Source: Pseudomonadota bacterium (GTDB taxonomy: Bacteria; Pseudomonadota; Gammaproteobacteria; Burkholderiales; Thiobacillaceae). From it: DNA of 64,000 bases. The notes beneath the pieces are model-generated. The model was not told the DNA's origin. It ran no database searches and saw nothing but the letters and a program-made list of their open reading frames with translations. Where the stretch lies: positions 1 to 64,000 of the forward strand of contig JAKADC010000004.1 in the NCBI GenBank assembly GCA_021820845.1, in the 5' to 3' direction. Of the stretch, positions 8,356 through 17,097 are shown piece by piece (within the stretch, counting starts at the first letter, position 1; each line of letters begins with the position of its first letter). The position numbers and the translations under genes were made by a program.

Positions 8356-11300
8356 AGCTCGAACTGGGACGACGCCTGAAGATTCGCGCCATGGTCCACG
8401 TGGCCGGGGAGCCCATTCCGTTTTTCTGGCCGATGCGCACCTTCATCCACCACAACCCGCTCTACGGGCTGGAACATCTTCCGTTCGAGCAGGCGGTCGG
8501 CGAGGGCGAGCGCCTGTTCCACGCGCGCGGCTTCCTGCCGCGTCCGCTCCAGCAGCGCTATCTGGCGTCGGGCGCGGTCGAACTCGGCGCGCTCGAGGCG
8601 CAGGTGCAGCGCTTCGTCGCGGCCCAGCCCGACATCGCCGGCCTCGACCTGCAGCGGCTGCTGATGACGCTGATGACGGAAACCGAGGCGCCCATCGGCG
8701 CGCCGCCCTCGCTCGCCGACGCCGGCGACATCCACGCCGCGCTGAACGGCTTTGCCGTGCCGCCGCGGAAAATCGGCGGCGCCGCGCTCACGGCCCAGGT
8801 CGGCGCGGACATGCCGCCCGGCCGCCCGCTCTACGCGATCGTGGACATGCTCTTCGGCAGCGAGATCGGCGCGACGCTGAACGAACTCGTGATCAAGAGC
8901 TGCCTCGATTTCTTCGACGAAGGGCAGTCGGTGTGGCAGATGCCCGGCCGCGAGAAGGGCCTGTTCGCCGCGTGGAGCGCGGTGGCGCGGCGCAACCTCC
9001 GGCTGTTCATCCGCGGCCTGCACATCAAGCGCATCCTCGCCGCCGACAACACCCCCGAGGGCGTCATCCAGCACGTCATGGACGAGCTCGGCGTGCCCGA
9101 AGACGACTGGATGAGCCACTTCACCTGCGAACTGACGCGGCTGCACGGCTGGGCCGGCTTCATCCGCTGGCGCGCGGGCGCCAAGCATTACCACTGGAGC
9201 CGGCACTACCCGGCCGACCTCGTCGACTATCTCGCGATCCGCCTGGTGCTGGGCCTCGCCCTGCTGCGCGAGCACGCGCAGCGCAAGGGCACGCCCGCCC
9301 GCCTCGCCGACCTCGCGCGCTTCGTCGAGGCGCATCCGGCCGAGGCCTACCTGCGGCGCGAACTGCACAGCGGGCGCGTGCTGCCGGACATGGCGCACGC
9401 GGTCGAGGAGGCGATCAGCGCGGCGCGGCCGGCGCGCATCGAGCGCATCCTGCCGGACTACCTGTCGCGCAAGCGCGAGCGCGAGGCACAGCGCCACGCC
9501 GCCGCCCTGCGCACACTCGCGACCCGCGCCGGATTGGCCGACGCGCTGCCGCGGCTCGCGCCCGAGGCGGTCGGGCAGCTGACGGCCCTGCTCGCGCGCT
9601 TCGAACGGGAAGAGGGTCTCATGTGGCTCAACGCGCGCGAAGCCCACTACATGGGCGGCCTGCTGCGCGAACTCGTCCTCGCCGATCCCGCGCCGCGCGA
9701 GAAGCGTCCGTTCGCCCAGGTCATGTTCTGCATCGACGTCCGCTCCGAACGCATCCGGCGCCACCTGGAGAAGGTCGGCGACTACCAGACCTTCGGCATC
9801 GCGGGCTTCTTCGGGATTCCCGTGAGCTTCATCGGTCTCGACAAAGGCAGCGAGACGCAGCTCTGCCCGGTCGTCGCAACCCCGAAGAACGTCGTGCTGG
9901 AACTCGCGATCACGCGCAGCGCCGACGACCAGGCCTTCATGTCGACGCTCGAGCAGGTGTTCCACGAGTTGAAGGCGTCGGTGCTCTCGCCCTTCATCAC
10001 GGTCGAGGCGATCGGCCTGCTGTTCGGGCTCGACATGTTCGGCAAGAGCCTCGCGCCGCTCGCCTACAACCGCTGGCGCCGGCGGCTGCATCCCGACAGG
10101 CCCGACAGCCGGCTGCTGCTCGACAAGCTTTCGCGCGAGCAGGCCGATTCGATCATCCGCTCGCTGCAGCGCGCGATGATCGTCAAGGCGGTGGGGCGCG
10201 AACTCGGCATCGAGCGCGAGGCGCTCACCGACGAGATGATCCGCGAGCTGCGCGAGACGGCGCTCGGCAATCATTCCGGCCCCACGGACTTCGCGCGCGC
10301 GTTCAAGCTCGACGCCGCGGCCGAGACGCGCTTCGTCGAGCGCCTGCGCGCGGTGTACCGCATCAACCGCGGCTATGCGCGCATTCAGCTCGAGCGGCTC
10401 GGACGGATCGGGTTCAGTCTCGACGAGCAGGTGCATTTCGTCAGCCAGGCGTTGCGTTCGATCGGCCTGACCGAAGGCTTCTCGCGTTTCGTGCTGCTGG
10501 CCGGACACGGCAGCACGTCGGAGAACAACCCCTACGAATCGGCGCTCGATTGCGGCGCCTGCGGCGGCAACCACGGCATCACGAACGCCCGCGTGCTCGC
10601 CCAGATCGCCAACAAGTCCGCGGTGCGCGCCCGCTTGCGCGAGCAGGGCATCGCGATCCCCGACGACGCCTGGTTCGTGCCGGCCTTCCACAACACGACC
10701 ACCGACGAACTGCGCCTGTACGACCTCGACCTCCTGCCGTCGAGCCACCTCGTCTACGTCGAGCGGCTCAGCAACGGCCTGCAGGCTGCGTCGCGCCTGT
10801 GCGCCGCGGAACGCATCGGGACGCTGGAGAACCTGCGGGACAAGGATGCCGATCCGGCGAGCGCCTACCGGCTCGCGCGCCGCAATGCCATGGACTGGTC
10901 GCAGGTGCGGCCGGAGTGGGGGCTCGCGGGCAATGCGGCCTTCGTCATCGGGCGCCGCCACGTCACCGACCGGCTCGACCTCGCGGGCCGCGTGTTCCTG
11001 CATTCCTATGATTACCGCTGCGACCCCAAGGGGCGCCTGCTCGAAAACATCCTCGCCGGCCCGCTCGTGGTCGGCCAGTGGATCAACATGGAGCATTACT
11101 TCTCGGCGGTCGACAACGATCACTACGGCAGCGGCAGCAAGGTCTACCACAACATCGCCGGACGCTTCGGCGTCATGACCGGCAACCTGTCGGACCTGCG
11201 CACCGGGCTGCCGGCGCAGACCGTGCTCAAGGACGGCGCGCCCTACCACGAGCCGCTGCGCCTGCTCACCGTGATCGAGGCGCCGTTCGCGCACGCGCGG

Positions 11301-11474
11301 TCCGCCATCGAAGGCGTCGTGAAGGTGCGCAACCTGGTGCACAACGGCTGGCTGCGCATGGCGGTGGCCGATCCGGAATCCGGCGACGTTTACGTGTTCG
11401 AGGACGGCGCGTGGCAACCGCACGCGCTGCGCGCCGTCGGCAACGCCATCGAAGAAAAGGAGCTCACGCTATGA
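8352..11474 (+). CDS. dabA: DabA, zinc protein of the DAB inorganic-carbon pump (DUF2309)
   Basis: 1040-residue protein with the beta-carbonic-anhydrase-like zinc site of DabA. Visible ligands and partners are C460 and D462 in MFCIDVRSE, H719 in LAGHGST, and C734 in LDCGACGGNHG. The H-to-C spacing of 15 equals that in the characterised Halothiobacillus protein, and the C-x-D motif is kept. It is longer than the roughly 830-residue form and so belongs to the long DabA subgroup. With DabB it is thought to convert CO2 to bicarbonate vectorially at the cytoplasmic membrane, filling the bicarbonate pool that carboxysomes use. The start at 8352 overlaps the previous stop by ATGA. The C-terminus overlaps the PII-like gene the same way. 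Confidence 0.95.
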   Translation: MKLELGRRLKIRAMVHVAGEPIPFFWPMRTFIHHNPLYGLEHLPFEQAVGEGERLFHARGFLPRPLQQRYLASGAVELGALEAQVQRFVAAQPDIAGLDLQRLLMTLMTETEAPIGAPPSLADAGDIHAALNGFAVPPRKIGGAALTAQVGADMPPGRPLYAIVDMLFGSEIGATLNELVIKSCLDFFDEGQSVWQMPGREKGLFAAWSAVARRNLRLFIRGLHIKRILAADNTPEGVIQHVMDELGVPEDDWMSHFTCELTRLHGWAGFIRWRAGAKHYHWSRHYPADLVDYLAIRLVLGLALLREHAQRKGTPARLADLARFVEAHPAEAYLRRELHSGRVLPDMAHAVEEAISAARPARIERILPDYLSRKREREAQRHAAALRTLATRAGLADALPRLAPEAVGQLTALLARFEREEGLMWLNAREAHYMGGLLRELVLADPAPREKRPFAQVMFCIDVRSERIRRHLEKVGDYQTFGIAGFFGIPVSFIGLDKGSETQLCPVVATPKNVVLELAITRSADDQAFMSTLEQVFHELKASVLSPFITVEAIGLLFGLDMFGKSLAPLAYNRWRRRLHPDRPDSRLLLDKLSREQADSIIRSLQRAMIVKAVGRELGIEREALTDEMIRELRETALGNHSGPTDFARAFKLDAAAETRFVERLRAVYRINRGYARIQLERLGRIGFSLDEQVHFVSQALRSIGLTEGFSRFVLLAGHGSTSENNPYESALDCGACGGNHGITNARVLAQIANKSAVRARLREQGIAIPDDAWFVPAFHNTTTDELRLYDLDLLPSSHLVYVERLSNGLQAASRLCAAERIGTLENLRDKDADPASAYRLARRNAMDWSQVRPEWGLAGNAAFVIGRRHVTDRLDLAGRVFLHSYDYRCDPKGRLLENILAGPLVVGQWINMEHYFSAVDNDHYGSGSKVYHNIAGRFGVMTGNLSDLRTGLPAQTVLKDGAPYHEPLRLLTVIEAPFAHARSAIEGVVKVRNLVHNGWLRMAVADPESGDVYVFEDGAWQPHALRAVGNAIEEKELTL

Positions 11475-11797
11475 ACCACCTCAATCTCAGCCCGTTGAAG
11501 AAGATCGAGATCATTCTCGAAGGCGCGCATCAGGAATTCGCCACCGACCTGCTCGACCGCGCCGGCGTGACGGGCTACACCATCGTCGGCAACCTCTCGG
11601 GCAAGGGCCGCCACGGTTTCCACGAAGGCCACCTCATGTTCAACGAGGATGCCGTGCTGATCATGATCATCGTCGCCGTGCCGGGGGAACTGGTCGAGCC
11701 GATCCTCGAAGGCTTTTCGCCCTTCTTCAACAGCCATACGGGCGTCGTGTTCATCTCCGACATCCAGGTCAGCCGGCTGGTGAAGTTCAAGAGCTAG
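11471..11797 (+). CDS. PII-like signalling protein of the DAB operon (CPII-type)
   Basis: 108-residue protein with the PII ferredoxin-like fold pattern: KKIEIILEGAHQEFATDLL at the start, a T-loop region around NLSGKGRHGFHEGH, and a C-terminal GVVFISDIQVSRLVKF strand. The uridylylated tyrosine motif of GlnB is absent. Related carboxysome- and bicarbonate-linked PII-like proteins bind adenine nucleotides and bicarbonate. It starts inside the dabA stop (ATGA), so it is translated with the pump and probably tunes its activity to energy or bicarbonate state. It ends 18 bp from the convergent cbbR2 stop. Confidence 0.85.
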   Translation: MNHLNLSPLKKIEIILEGAHQEFATDLLDRAGVTGYTIVGNLSGKGRHGFHEGHLMFNEDAVLIMIIVAVPGELVEPILEGFSPFFNSHTGVVFISDIQVSRLVKFKS

Positions 11798-11815
11798 GCG
11801 CCGCGCGCCGGGCGG

Positions 11816-12766
11816 CTATGAGCGCGTCACCCGCCGGCGCGAGCGCGTCACCGGCTTCGGCTGCGGCAGCTTCATGATGCGGTCGGCCTCGTTCAGCACG
11901 AATTCGTGGAACGCCTGCGCGATCGGCGACATGCGCTTGCCGCTGCGGTGGACCATGTACCACTCCTTCATGATCGGGAAGCCCTCGACGCTGAGGATGG
12001 CGACGCGGCCCAGCGCCAGCTCGAATTCCAGCGTGTGCAGCGACACGATGCCGAGGCCCAGGCCCGCCATCACCGCGTGCTTGATCGCCTCGTTGCGACT
12101 CATCTCCATCGACGCGTTGAACTTGACGCCGTGCTGCTGGAAGAAGCGCTCGACCGCGTTGCGCGTGCCGGAGCCGCGCTCGCGCAGGATGAAGTTCTCC
12201 TCGACGAGCCGGCTCAGCGACACGCGGGAGACGCCGACGAGCGGATGGTCCGGCGGCGCGATGATCACCAGCGGGTTCTGCATGAAGGCCTGCGACTGCA
12301 GCTCGATGTTCTCGGGCGGCGTGCCCATGATCGCCATGTCGGGCGCGTTGTCCTGCAGCTGCTGCACGACTTCCTCGCGGTTGGTGACCTCGAGATGCAC
12401 CTGGGTGCCGGGATAGCGCTTGAGGAAGGCCGCCAGCAGGTAGGGGGCGAAGTATTTGCCCGTGCTGGTGACGGTGAGCGAGAGCGTCCCGCGCTTCACG
12501 CCCTTCATGTCGTCGAGCACCGATTCGATGTCGCGGAATTGCTGGGCGATGGCGCGGCTGAAGGCATAGACCTCCTTGCCGACCTCGGTGAGAAAGATCT
12601 TCTTGCCCATCTGCTCGAAGAGCGGCATCCCGACCTCCTCCTCGAGCTGCTTGATCTGGGTCGAGACCGCGGGCTGCGTGAGATGCAGCTCCTCGGACGC
12701 GCGGGTGAAGCTGGAATGGCGCGCGACGGCCTCCAGCAGGCGCAATTGGCGAAATGTGACGTTCAC
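11816..12766 (-). CDS. cbbR: CbbR-type LysR regulator next to the carboxysome operon
   Basis: 316-residue LysR regulator of the CbbR subfamily. The helix-turn-helix is near residues 5-65 (FRQLRLLEAVARHSSFTRAS, LTQPAVSTQIKQLEEE) and an effector domain follows. The C-terminus is arginine-rich (TRSRRRVTRS). It is transcribed away from csoS2 across a 171-bp AT-rich region, in the place where many carboxysome loci have cbbR followed by cbbLS. It is most likely the carboxysome-operon regulator. It differs from cbbR1 (4566-5504) and cbbR3 (32025-32918) throughout the effector domain, which fits separate effectors or thresholds. Confidence 0.93.
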   Translation of the reverse strand: MNVTFRQLRLLEAVARHSSFTRASEELHLTQPAVSTQIKQLEEEVGMPLFEQMGKKIFLTEVGKEVYAFSRAIAQQFRDIESVLDDMKGVKRGTLSLTVTSTGKYFAPYLLAAFLKRYPGTQVHLEVTNREEVVQQLQDNAPDMAIMGTPPENIELQSQAFMQNPLVIIAPPDHPLVGVSRVSLSRLVEENFILRERGSGTRNAVERFFQQHGVKFNASMEMSRNEAIKHAVMAGLGLGIVSLHTLEFELALGRVAILSVEGFPIMKEWYMVHRSGKRMSPIAQAFHEFVLNEADRIMKLPQPKPVTRSRRRVTRS

Positions 12767-12937
12767 GGTGATCCTTTCCGGGCGCTTTATCCATTCACCT
12801 TAGTGAATGACAACAATAAATATTATTCATTTTTTATTATGCAACTGTCTCTTTATAGTTTGCAACAAGGGCAACAGGCACGCATGCCCGACGCCAGACC
12901 CTAATGATCAACCGCTGAAGCATAAGGAAACCAGATT
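12767..12937. promoter_or_regulatory. Divergent cbbR2/csoS2 promoter region
   Basis: Strongly AT-rich for this genome. It carries a perfect inverted repeat CATTCAC-CTTA-GTGAATG (12792-12809) compatible with T-N11-A, a TAA-N7-TCA match (12817-12829) to the CbbR TNA-N7-TNA consensus, and GTCTCTTTATAG (12847-12858), which is like strings in the other cbb promoters. A TAAGGA ribosome site precedes the csoS2 ATG at 12938. Confidence 0.6.
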
Positions 12938-14926
12938 ATGAGTGAAGCGACAGCAACCGCCACAACCGAACGCCTCAGCGGCCGGGAAGCGGCCATCGCC
13001 CGCCGCCAGGCGCTCTCCCTCCACGGGAAGAGTGCGCTCCAGACCGGCAAGACCGCTGCGCCCAGGAGCGCAACCGAAGCCCGTATGGCTGCGCGCGCCA
13101 GCGCACCCGTTCCCACCGCGACGTCAGCGGCACCGGCCGGAACGCCGAGCTGCGGCTGCCAGCATAGCGAGACCTATTCCGCGCGCGTCGAAGAGGCGCG
13201 GCCAGCCACGCCCGTGGCGCTGGCGCCGATCTCCAGCGCACGCCAGCGCCGCATCGAGCAATCGCTGCGCGGCCGTGGCGACGCGCCGCCCTGCCGCCCC
13301 TGCGGCCGCATCAAGCCCGAGCCGCCGAAGGTGGAAATCGGCACGACGCTGGCAGGCAGCACCGTGACCGGCAACCAGGTCGAGCGCACCGCGCACGTGA
13401 CCGGCAACGAGCCGGGCACCTGCCGCACCGTCACCGGTACCGAATACGTCGGCGCCGAGCAGTTCGGCGAATTCTGCGGCACGCTGCCCGAGCCGGCACC
13501 GGCCAAGGTCGGCACGACCAGCACCAGCCGCGGCCGCCGCGTCACCGGCACCGAAGTCGGCCGCAGCACGCGGGTGACCGGCGACGAGACCGGCACCTGC
13601 AAGCGCGTGACCGGCACCGAATACCTCGCCGCCGAGCAGGCCGGCGAATTCTGCGGCACGGCACCCGAGCCGCGCCCGGAAAAGGCGGTGATGGGCATGA
13701 CGGCGGCGCGCAATGCCGTGTCCGGCAGCGATCTCGCCCGCACCACGAAGGTGACCGGCGGCGAGTCCGGCGCGTCGCGCAACATCACCGGCAGCGCCTA
13801 CGCCGACGCGCTGGTGCGCCCATCCGCCGAGGGCAACAGCCCAAAAAAGGTGGAAACCCGTCGCACGAGCAATGGCGCAACGGTGAGCGGCACCCTACCG
13901 GGTCGTTCACCGAAACTTTCCGGCGATGAGCCGGGCGCCTGCGCACGCGTGACGGGTTCCGACTACGTCAATACCGAAGAATTCAAGTCCTTCTGCCGCG
14001 CCGAACCCTACCAGTCGCCGGCCAAGGTCGGCGTGTCGCGCACCCTCAAGGGCCTCGACGTGTCCGGCACCCAGGTCGGCCGTTCGGCGCAGGTGACCGG
14101 CGACGAGCACGGCGCCTGCAAGCCGGTGACCGGGACGTCCTACATCGGCGCCGACCAGTACGCCGAGTTCTGCGCGGCGCGCACCGCGGCGGAAGCGATC
14201 AACCGCGCCCGCCTCGGCCGCAACGCCGACCTCACCGGCATCCAGCCGGGGCCCGACGACAAGATGACCGGCAACGAGCGCGGCACCTGCCAGCCGGTGA
14301 GTGGCACGCCCTACCAGGGCGAGAGCCAGACCGCGGCCGCCTGCGGTCGTCCGCCCATGGCACAGGCCTACCGCAGCCGCGGCCCCGAGGGCTCGCAGGC
14401 GCCTGCCGCGATCACCGGCAACGCGATGGACGCCGGCCAGGGCGGCAACCGCACCGGCGACTTTTCCGTGGTGTCGCCGGCGCGCGCCGCGCAGTCGAGC
14501 GAGACCCGTCGCGTCACCGGCAGCGCCTACGGCGTCGGCGGCCGCATCACCGGTCCCCTGGCCCGCGCCACCGGCCTGGTGTCCGGCACGCCCGAATTCC
14601 GCTACCGCGACGAGGCGGGCGCCGTGGCCGTTCCGGCCGCGCCGCAGCCGGTGACCGAGCCCGCGCCCCAACGCATCACCGGCGAAGGCCGCGAGCGCCA
14701 CATCACCGGCGACGCCTGGGATCGCGGCAACCGCGTGACCGGCACCGAAGGTCCGGCGACCCGTCGCAATCCGACCCTGCGCGGCGATCCGCGTGGCAAC
14801 GGCGCCACCGCCCGCGACAACCGCGAGATCGAGCGTCCGGCACCGACCGCCAGCCGCATCACCGGCAGCAGCGGCAATGCCAGCGGCGGCGCGGCGATCA
14901 CCGTGTCCGGCGGCGCCCGGGGCTGA
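12938..14926 (+). CDS. csoS2: CsoS2, carboxysome assembly scaffold protein
   Basis: 662-residue, disordered, low-hydrophobicity scaffold that joins RuBisCO to the alpha-carboxysome shell. The N-region has one good RuBisCO-binding helix (residues 14-31, REAAIARRQALSLHGK) and a degenerate second one near 100-112. The middle region has repeats with paired VTG/VSG motifs and cysteines at about 131-180, 190-239, 249-292, 303-353, 362-412 and a weak one at 423-469; the third lacks its cysteines. The C-region (490-560) and the C-terminal peptide (570-662, repeated ITG) contact the shell. At 662 residues it is short: the Halothiobacillus protein is about 870 residues with four N-repeats. It starts the operon and is followed by csoSCA after 25 bp. 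A candidate -1 frameshift site lies at 13843-13849. Confidence 0.96.
   Translation: MSEATATATTERLSGREAAIARRQALSLHGKSALQTGKTAAPRSATEARMAARASAPVPTATSAAPAGTPSCGCQHSETYSARVEEARPATPVALAPISSARQRRIEQSLRGRGDAPPCRPCGRIKPEPPKVEIGTTLAGSTVTGNQVERTAHVTGNEPGTCRTVTGTEYVGAEQFGEFCGTLPEPAPAKVGTTSTSRGRRVTGTEVGRSTRVTGDETGTCKRVTGTEYLAAEQAGEFCGTAPEPRPEKAVMGMTAARNAVSGSDLARTTKVTGGESGASRNITGSAYADALVRPSAEGNSPKKVETRRTSNGATVSGTLPGRSPKLSGDEPGACARVTGSDYVNTEEFKSFCRAEPYQSPAKVGVSRTLKGLDVSGTQVGRSAQVTGDEHGACKPVTGTSYIGADQYAEFCAARTAAEAINRARLGRNADLTGIQPGPDDKMTGNERGTCQPVSGTPYQGESQTAAACGRPPMAQAYRSRGPEGSQAPAAITGNAMDAGQGGNRTGDFSVVSPARAAQSSETRRVTGSAYGVGGRITGPLARATGLVSGTPEFRYRDEAGAVAVPAAPQPVTEPAPQRITGEGRERHITGDAWDRGNRVTGTEGPATRRNPTLRGDPRGNGATARDNREIERPAPTASRITGSSGNASGGAAITVSGGARG
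13829..13912 (+). promoter_or_regulatory. Candidate programmed -1 frameshift signal in csoS2
   Basis: The heptamer A AAA AAG (13843-13849) is in the csoS2 reading phase (codons 302-304, CCA AAA AAG), the same slippery sequence as in E. coli dnaX. A Shine-Dalgarno-like GAGGG (13829-13833) lies 9 bases upstream. An 11-bp stem (13881-13891 with 13902-13912, two G.U pairs, 10-base loop) lies 31 bases downstream. A -1 shift would add 26 residues and stop at 13927-13929, giving a 330-residue short CsoS2. Halothiobacillus csoS2 is known to use -1 frameshifting to make a short form. Confidence 0.5.
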
Positions 14927-14951
14927 GCAGGCGTAGCGAGGACGATCCGGC

Positions 14952-16526
14952 ATGAATACCCGTCAACGTCTCGACGCGATGCGCGCGCGCCAATCCGCTC
15001 CGGCGGGCATGGCGATGCGCACCGCGCCGGCCGCGAGCATGCTGCCGAGCTGGCCCCAGCGCGTGAGCTTCTGCCCGCCCGGCATGCAGGAACGCGCCGG
15101 CGAGTGCGTGACCAGCGCCTGCGCGCCGCAAGCCCATCCGCTGATCGACGCGGCGCGCAATGCCGAACTGGCCGACTACGAGCGCACGGTGCGCGCCCGC
15201 TTCGACGCCATCGTGCCGACGCTCAAGGAGATCGCCGCGCAGCAGCATGAGGCCGGTTTCGAGCAGCGCGCGCAGCAGATCGCACGCGAGCGCCTCGGCT
15301 TCGAACTGCCTGAAACGGTGCTCGCCGACGCCTGGGTGACCACGCTCGACATGCGCAAGCTTTACGGCCACAGCGTGCTGCAGACCTACCACACCCTGGC
15401 CCGGGACTACGCCGCGCGCTGGAACGGCCGCGACGAGGTCGAAGCCATGCAGCGCTTCTTCGTCGAATGCGGCTTCCACGAGATCGACATCAGCCCCTGC
15501 GCCGATGGCCGTCTCAAGGGCCTGCTGCAGTTCGTGCTGCGCCTGCCGCTCCAGGCGGTGCGCCGCAAGTCCTACGCCGGCGCCATGTTCGACGTCGAAC
15601 TGAACGTCAAGCACTGGACCGAGACCGAGCTGCGCCGCTTCCGCGAGGGCGTGCCGACGCTGTCGGACGCCGGCACGCGCTACCTCAAGATCGCCGTCTA
15701 CCACTTCAGCAGTTCGGACCCGCATCACGAAGGCTGCGCGGCTCACGGCAGCGACGATCGCAAGGCCGCCCAGGCTGCGCTCGATCGCCTGGCCGCCTTC
15801 CGCACCGCGATCGAGAACGGCTTCTGTTGCGGCGCCTCGGTCGCGACGCTGCTGATCGGCGTGGACACCGACAACGACGCGATCAAGATCCACGTGCCCG
15901 ACGCCAACGGTGAAATGGACACGGCATGCTTCGTCGACAACTTCGCCGTGTACCAGCAGACCGCCGGCATGGCCGCCTCGGAAGCACGCTGGCGCCTCGG
16001 CGCCGCGATCGACGAGGCCGTGCGCGAGGCTGGCCGCAGCGCGCCGGAAACCGGCATGCGCAGCCTGATCGAGCGCCTGCTCACGAACAATCTGTCGCAG
16101 ATCGACTATGTCTGCGCCAACCACGGCGGCCGCTACGCCGACGTCGGCCACGCCGAGCGCTTCATCAACCTCGGCGACAGCTTCGATGTGCTGCATCTGC
16201 GCAACCTGGCCTACTTCGGCCACCTGAACACGATCGAGGAAGGCGCGGCGGACGTGGACGTCGGCATCAAGATCTTCAGCAAGCTGAACGTGGCACACGG
16301 CCTGCCGATTCCGATCGCGATCCATTTTCGCTACGACGAGCAGGTGCCGGGTTCGCGCGAGCGCGCGGCGGCGCGCTGCCGCCGAATCAGGGCCGCGATC
16401 GAGACGCGCTATCCGGTTCTGGCCAAGGAAGGCCTGCTGTTCTGCGGCATGACGGTGCAGGGCAAGCAGCCGGGCAGCGCGCAGGAAGCCGTGACGGACA
16501 TCGAACCCGATTCGCATGGGCATTGA
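14952..16526 (+). CDS. csoSCA: CsoSCA (CsoS3), carboxysomal carbonic anhydrase
   Basis: 524-residue epsilon/beta-type carbonic anhydrase that sits inside the carboxysome shell and turns bicarbonate into CO2 for RuBisCO. The zinc ligands are clear: C183 in SPCADGR, where the Asp-Arg pair is also kept, H251 in AVYHFSSSDPHHEGC, and C262 at the end of that stretch. Domain order is normal: an N-terminal disordered and helical part, the catalytic domain, then a C-terminal domain that has lost its own zinc site. The N-terminal about 50 residues contain arginines and anchor the family's RuBisCO-binding peptide. It lies 25 bp after csoS2 and 9 bp before csoS4A. Confidence 0.96.
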   Translation: MNTRQRLDAMRARQSAPAGMAMRTAPAASMLPSWPQRVSFCPPGMQERAGECVTSACAPQAHPLIDAARNAELADYERTVRARFDAIVPTLKEIAAQQHEAGFEQRAQQIARERLGFELPETVLADAWVTTLDMRKLYGHSVLQTYHTLARDYAARWNGRDEVEAMQRFFVECGFHEIDISPCADGRLKGLLQFVLRLPLQAVRRKSYAGAMFDVELNVKHWTETELRRFREGVPTLSDAGTRYLKIAVYHFSSSDPHHEGCAAHGSDDRKAAQAALDRLAAFRTAIENGFCCGASVATLLIGVDTDNDAIKIHVPDANGEMDTACFVDNFAVYQQTAGMAASEARWRLGAAIDEAVREAGRSAPETGMRSLIERLLTNNLSQIDYVCANHGGRYADVGHAERFINLGDSFDVLHLRNLAYFGHLNTIEEGAADVDVGIKIFSKLNVAHGLPIPIAIHFRYDEQVPGSRERAAARCRRIRAAIETRYPVLAKEGLLFCGMTVQGKQPGSAQEAVTDIEPDSHGH

Positions 16527-16535
16527 GGTGAAGTC

Positions 16536-16793
16536 ATGAAGATCATGCAAGTGGAAAAAACCCTGGTGTCGACCAACCGCGTACGCGAGATGGGCCACCG
16601 GCCGCTGCTGGTGGTGCGGGAGAAGGCCGGCGGTGCACGCAGCGTGGCGGTCGATGCAGTGGGCTGCATCCCGGGCGACTGGGTGATCTGCGTCGGCAGT
16701 TCGGCGGCGCGCGAGGCAGCGGGCGCGAAGGACTTCCCGAGCGACCTGACCATCATCGGCATCATCGACCACTGGCAGCAGCAGGAGCATTGA
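16536..16793 (+). CDS. csoS4A: CsoS4A, carboxysome vertex protein
   Basis: 85-residue EutN/CcmL-type pentamer (MKIMQVEKTLVSTNRV...). Pentamers of this family close the twelve vertices of the icosahedral shell. Family marks are the LVSTNRV start, the DAVGCIPGDWVICVGSSAAR core and the TIIGIIDHW end. It starts after a GAGGTGAAG ribosome site and is separated from csoS4B by one base, so the two vertex genes are translated together. Its length is normal for the family. Confidence 0.95.
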   Translation: MKIMQVEKTLVSTNRVREMGHRPLLVVREKAGGARSVAVDAVGCIPGDWVICVGSSAAREAAGAKDFPSDLTIIGIIDHWQQQEH

Positions 16794-16794
16794 G

Positions 16795-17085
16795 ATGGAG
16801 ATCATGCGCGTGGTGTCCGATCTGGTGTGCACGCGGCGCATTCCCGGCCTCTTTCACGCGTCGCTGCGCGTGCTGGCCGACGCGAAAGGCACGCTCGCCG
16901 TGGCCGTGGATCCAGTCGGTGTTCCGGAAGGGAAATGGGTATTTACCGCCGGCGGCTCGGCCGCCCGCTATGGCGCCGGCGATTACAGGATTCTTACCGA
17001 TTTGACGATCCTCGGGATCATCGATCAGTGGAATGTGGTGGATGAGCACCACAAGGCAAGCAAGGCAGTTTCATTAACCGTGTAA
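16795..17085 (+). CDS. csoS4B: CsoS4B, second carboxysome vertex protein
   Basis: 96-residue EutN/CcmL-type pentamer, paralogous to CsoS4A (core DPVGVPEGKWVFTAGGSAAR and end LTILGIIDQWNVVDE). In alpha-carboxysomes CsoS4A and CsoS4B together seal the shell; loss of both makes it leak CO2. It starts one base after the csoS4A stop. Its C-terminal tail is about ten residues longer than in CsoS4A. It is followed by the first csoS1 gene after 12 bp with a strong AAAGGAGAAA ribosome site. Confidence 0.95.
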   Translation: MEIMRVVSDLVCTRRIPGLFHASLRVLADAKGTLAVAVDPVGVPEGKWVFTAGGSAARYGAGDYRILTDLTILGIIDQWNVVDEHHKASKAVSLTV

Positions 17086-17097
17086 AGGAGAAACATC

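Noticed and set aside
8331-11423. Very long antisense open frame (over 1000 codons) opposite dabA
   Set aside because: It mirrors the codon structure of dabA in a GC-rich genome and its translation has no recognisable domain; dabA has clear zinc-site motifs.
13331-14926. Repeated VTG/ITG coding blocks as possible recombination or insertion of foreign repeats
   Set aside because: They are the known middle and C-terminal repeats of CsoS2.
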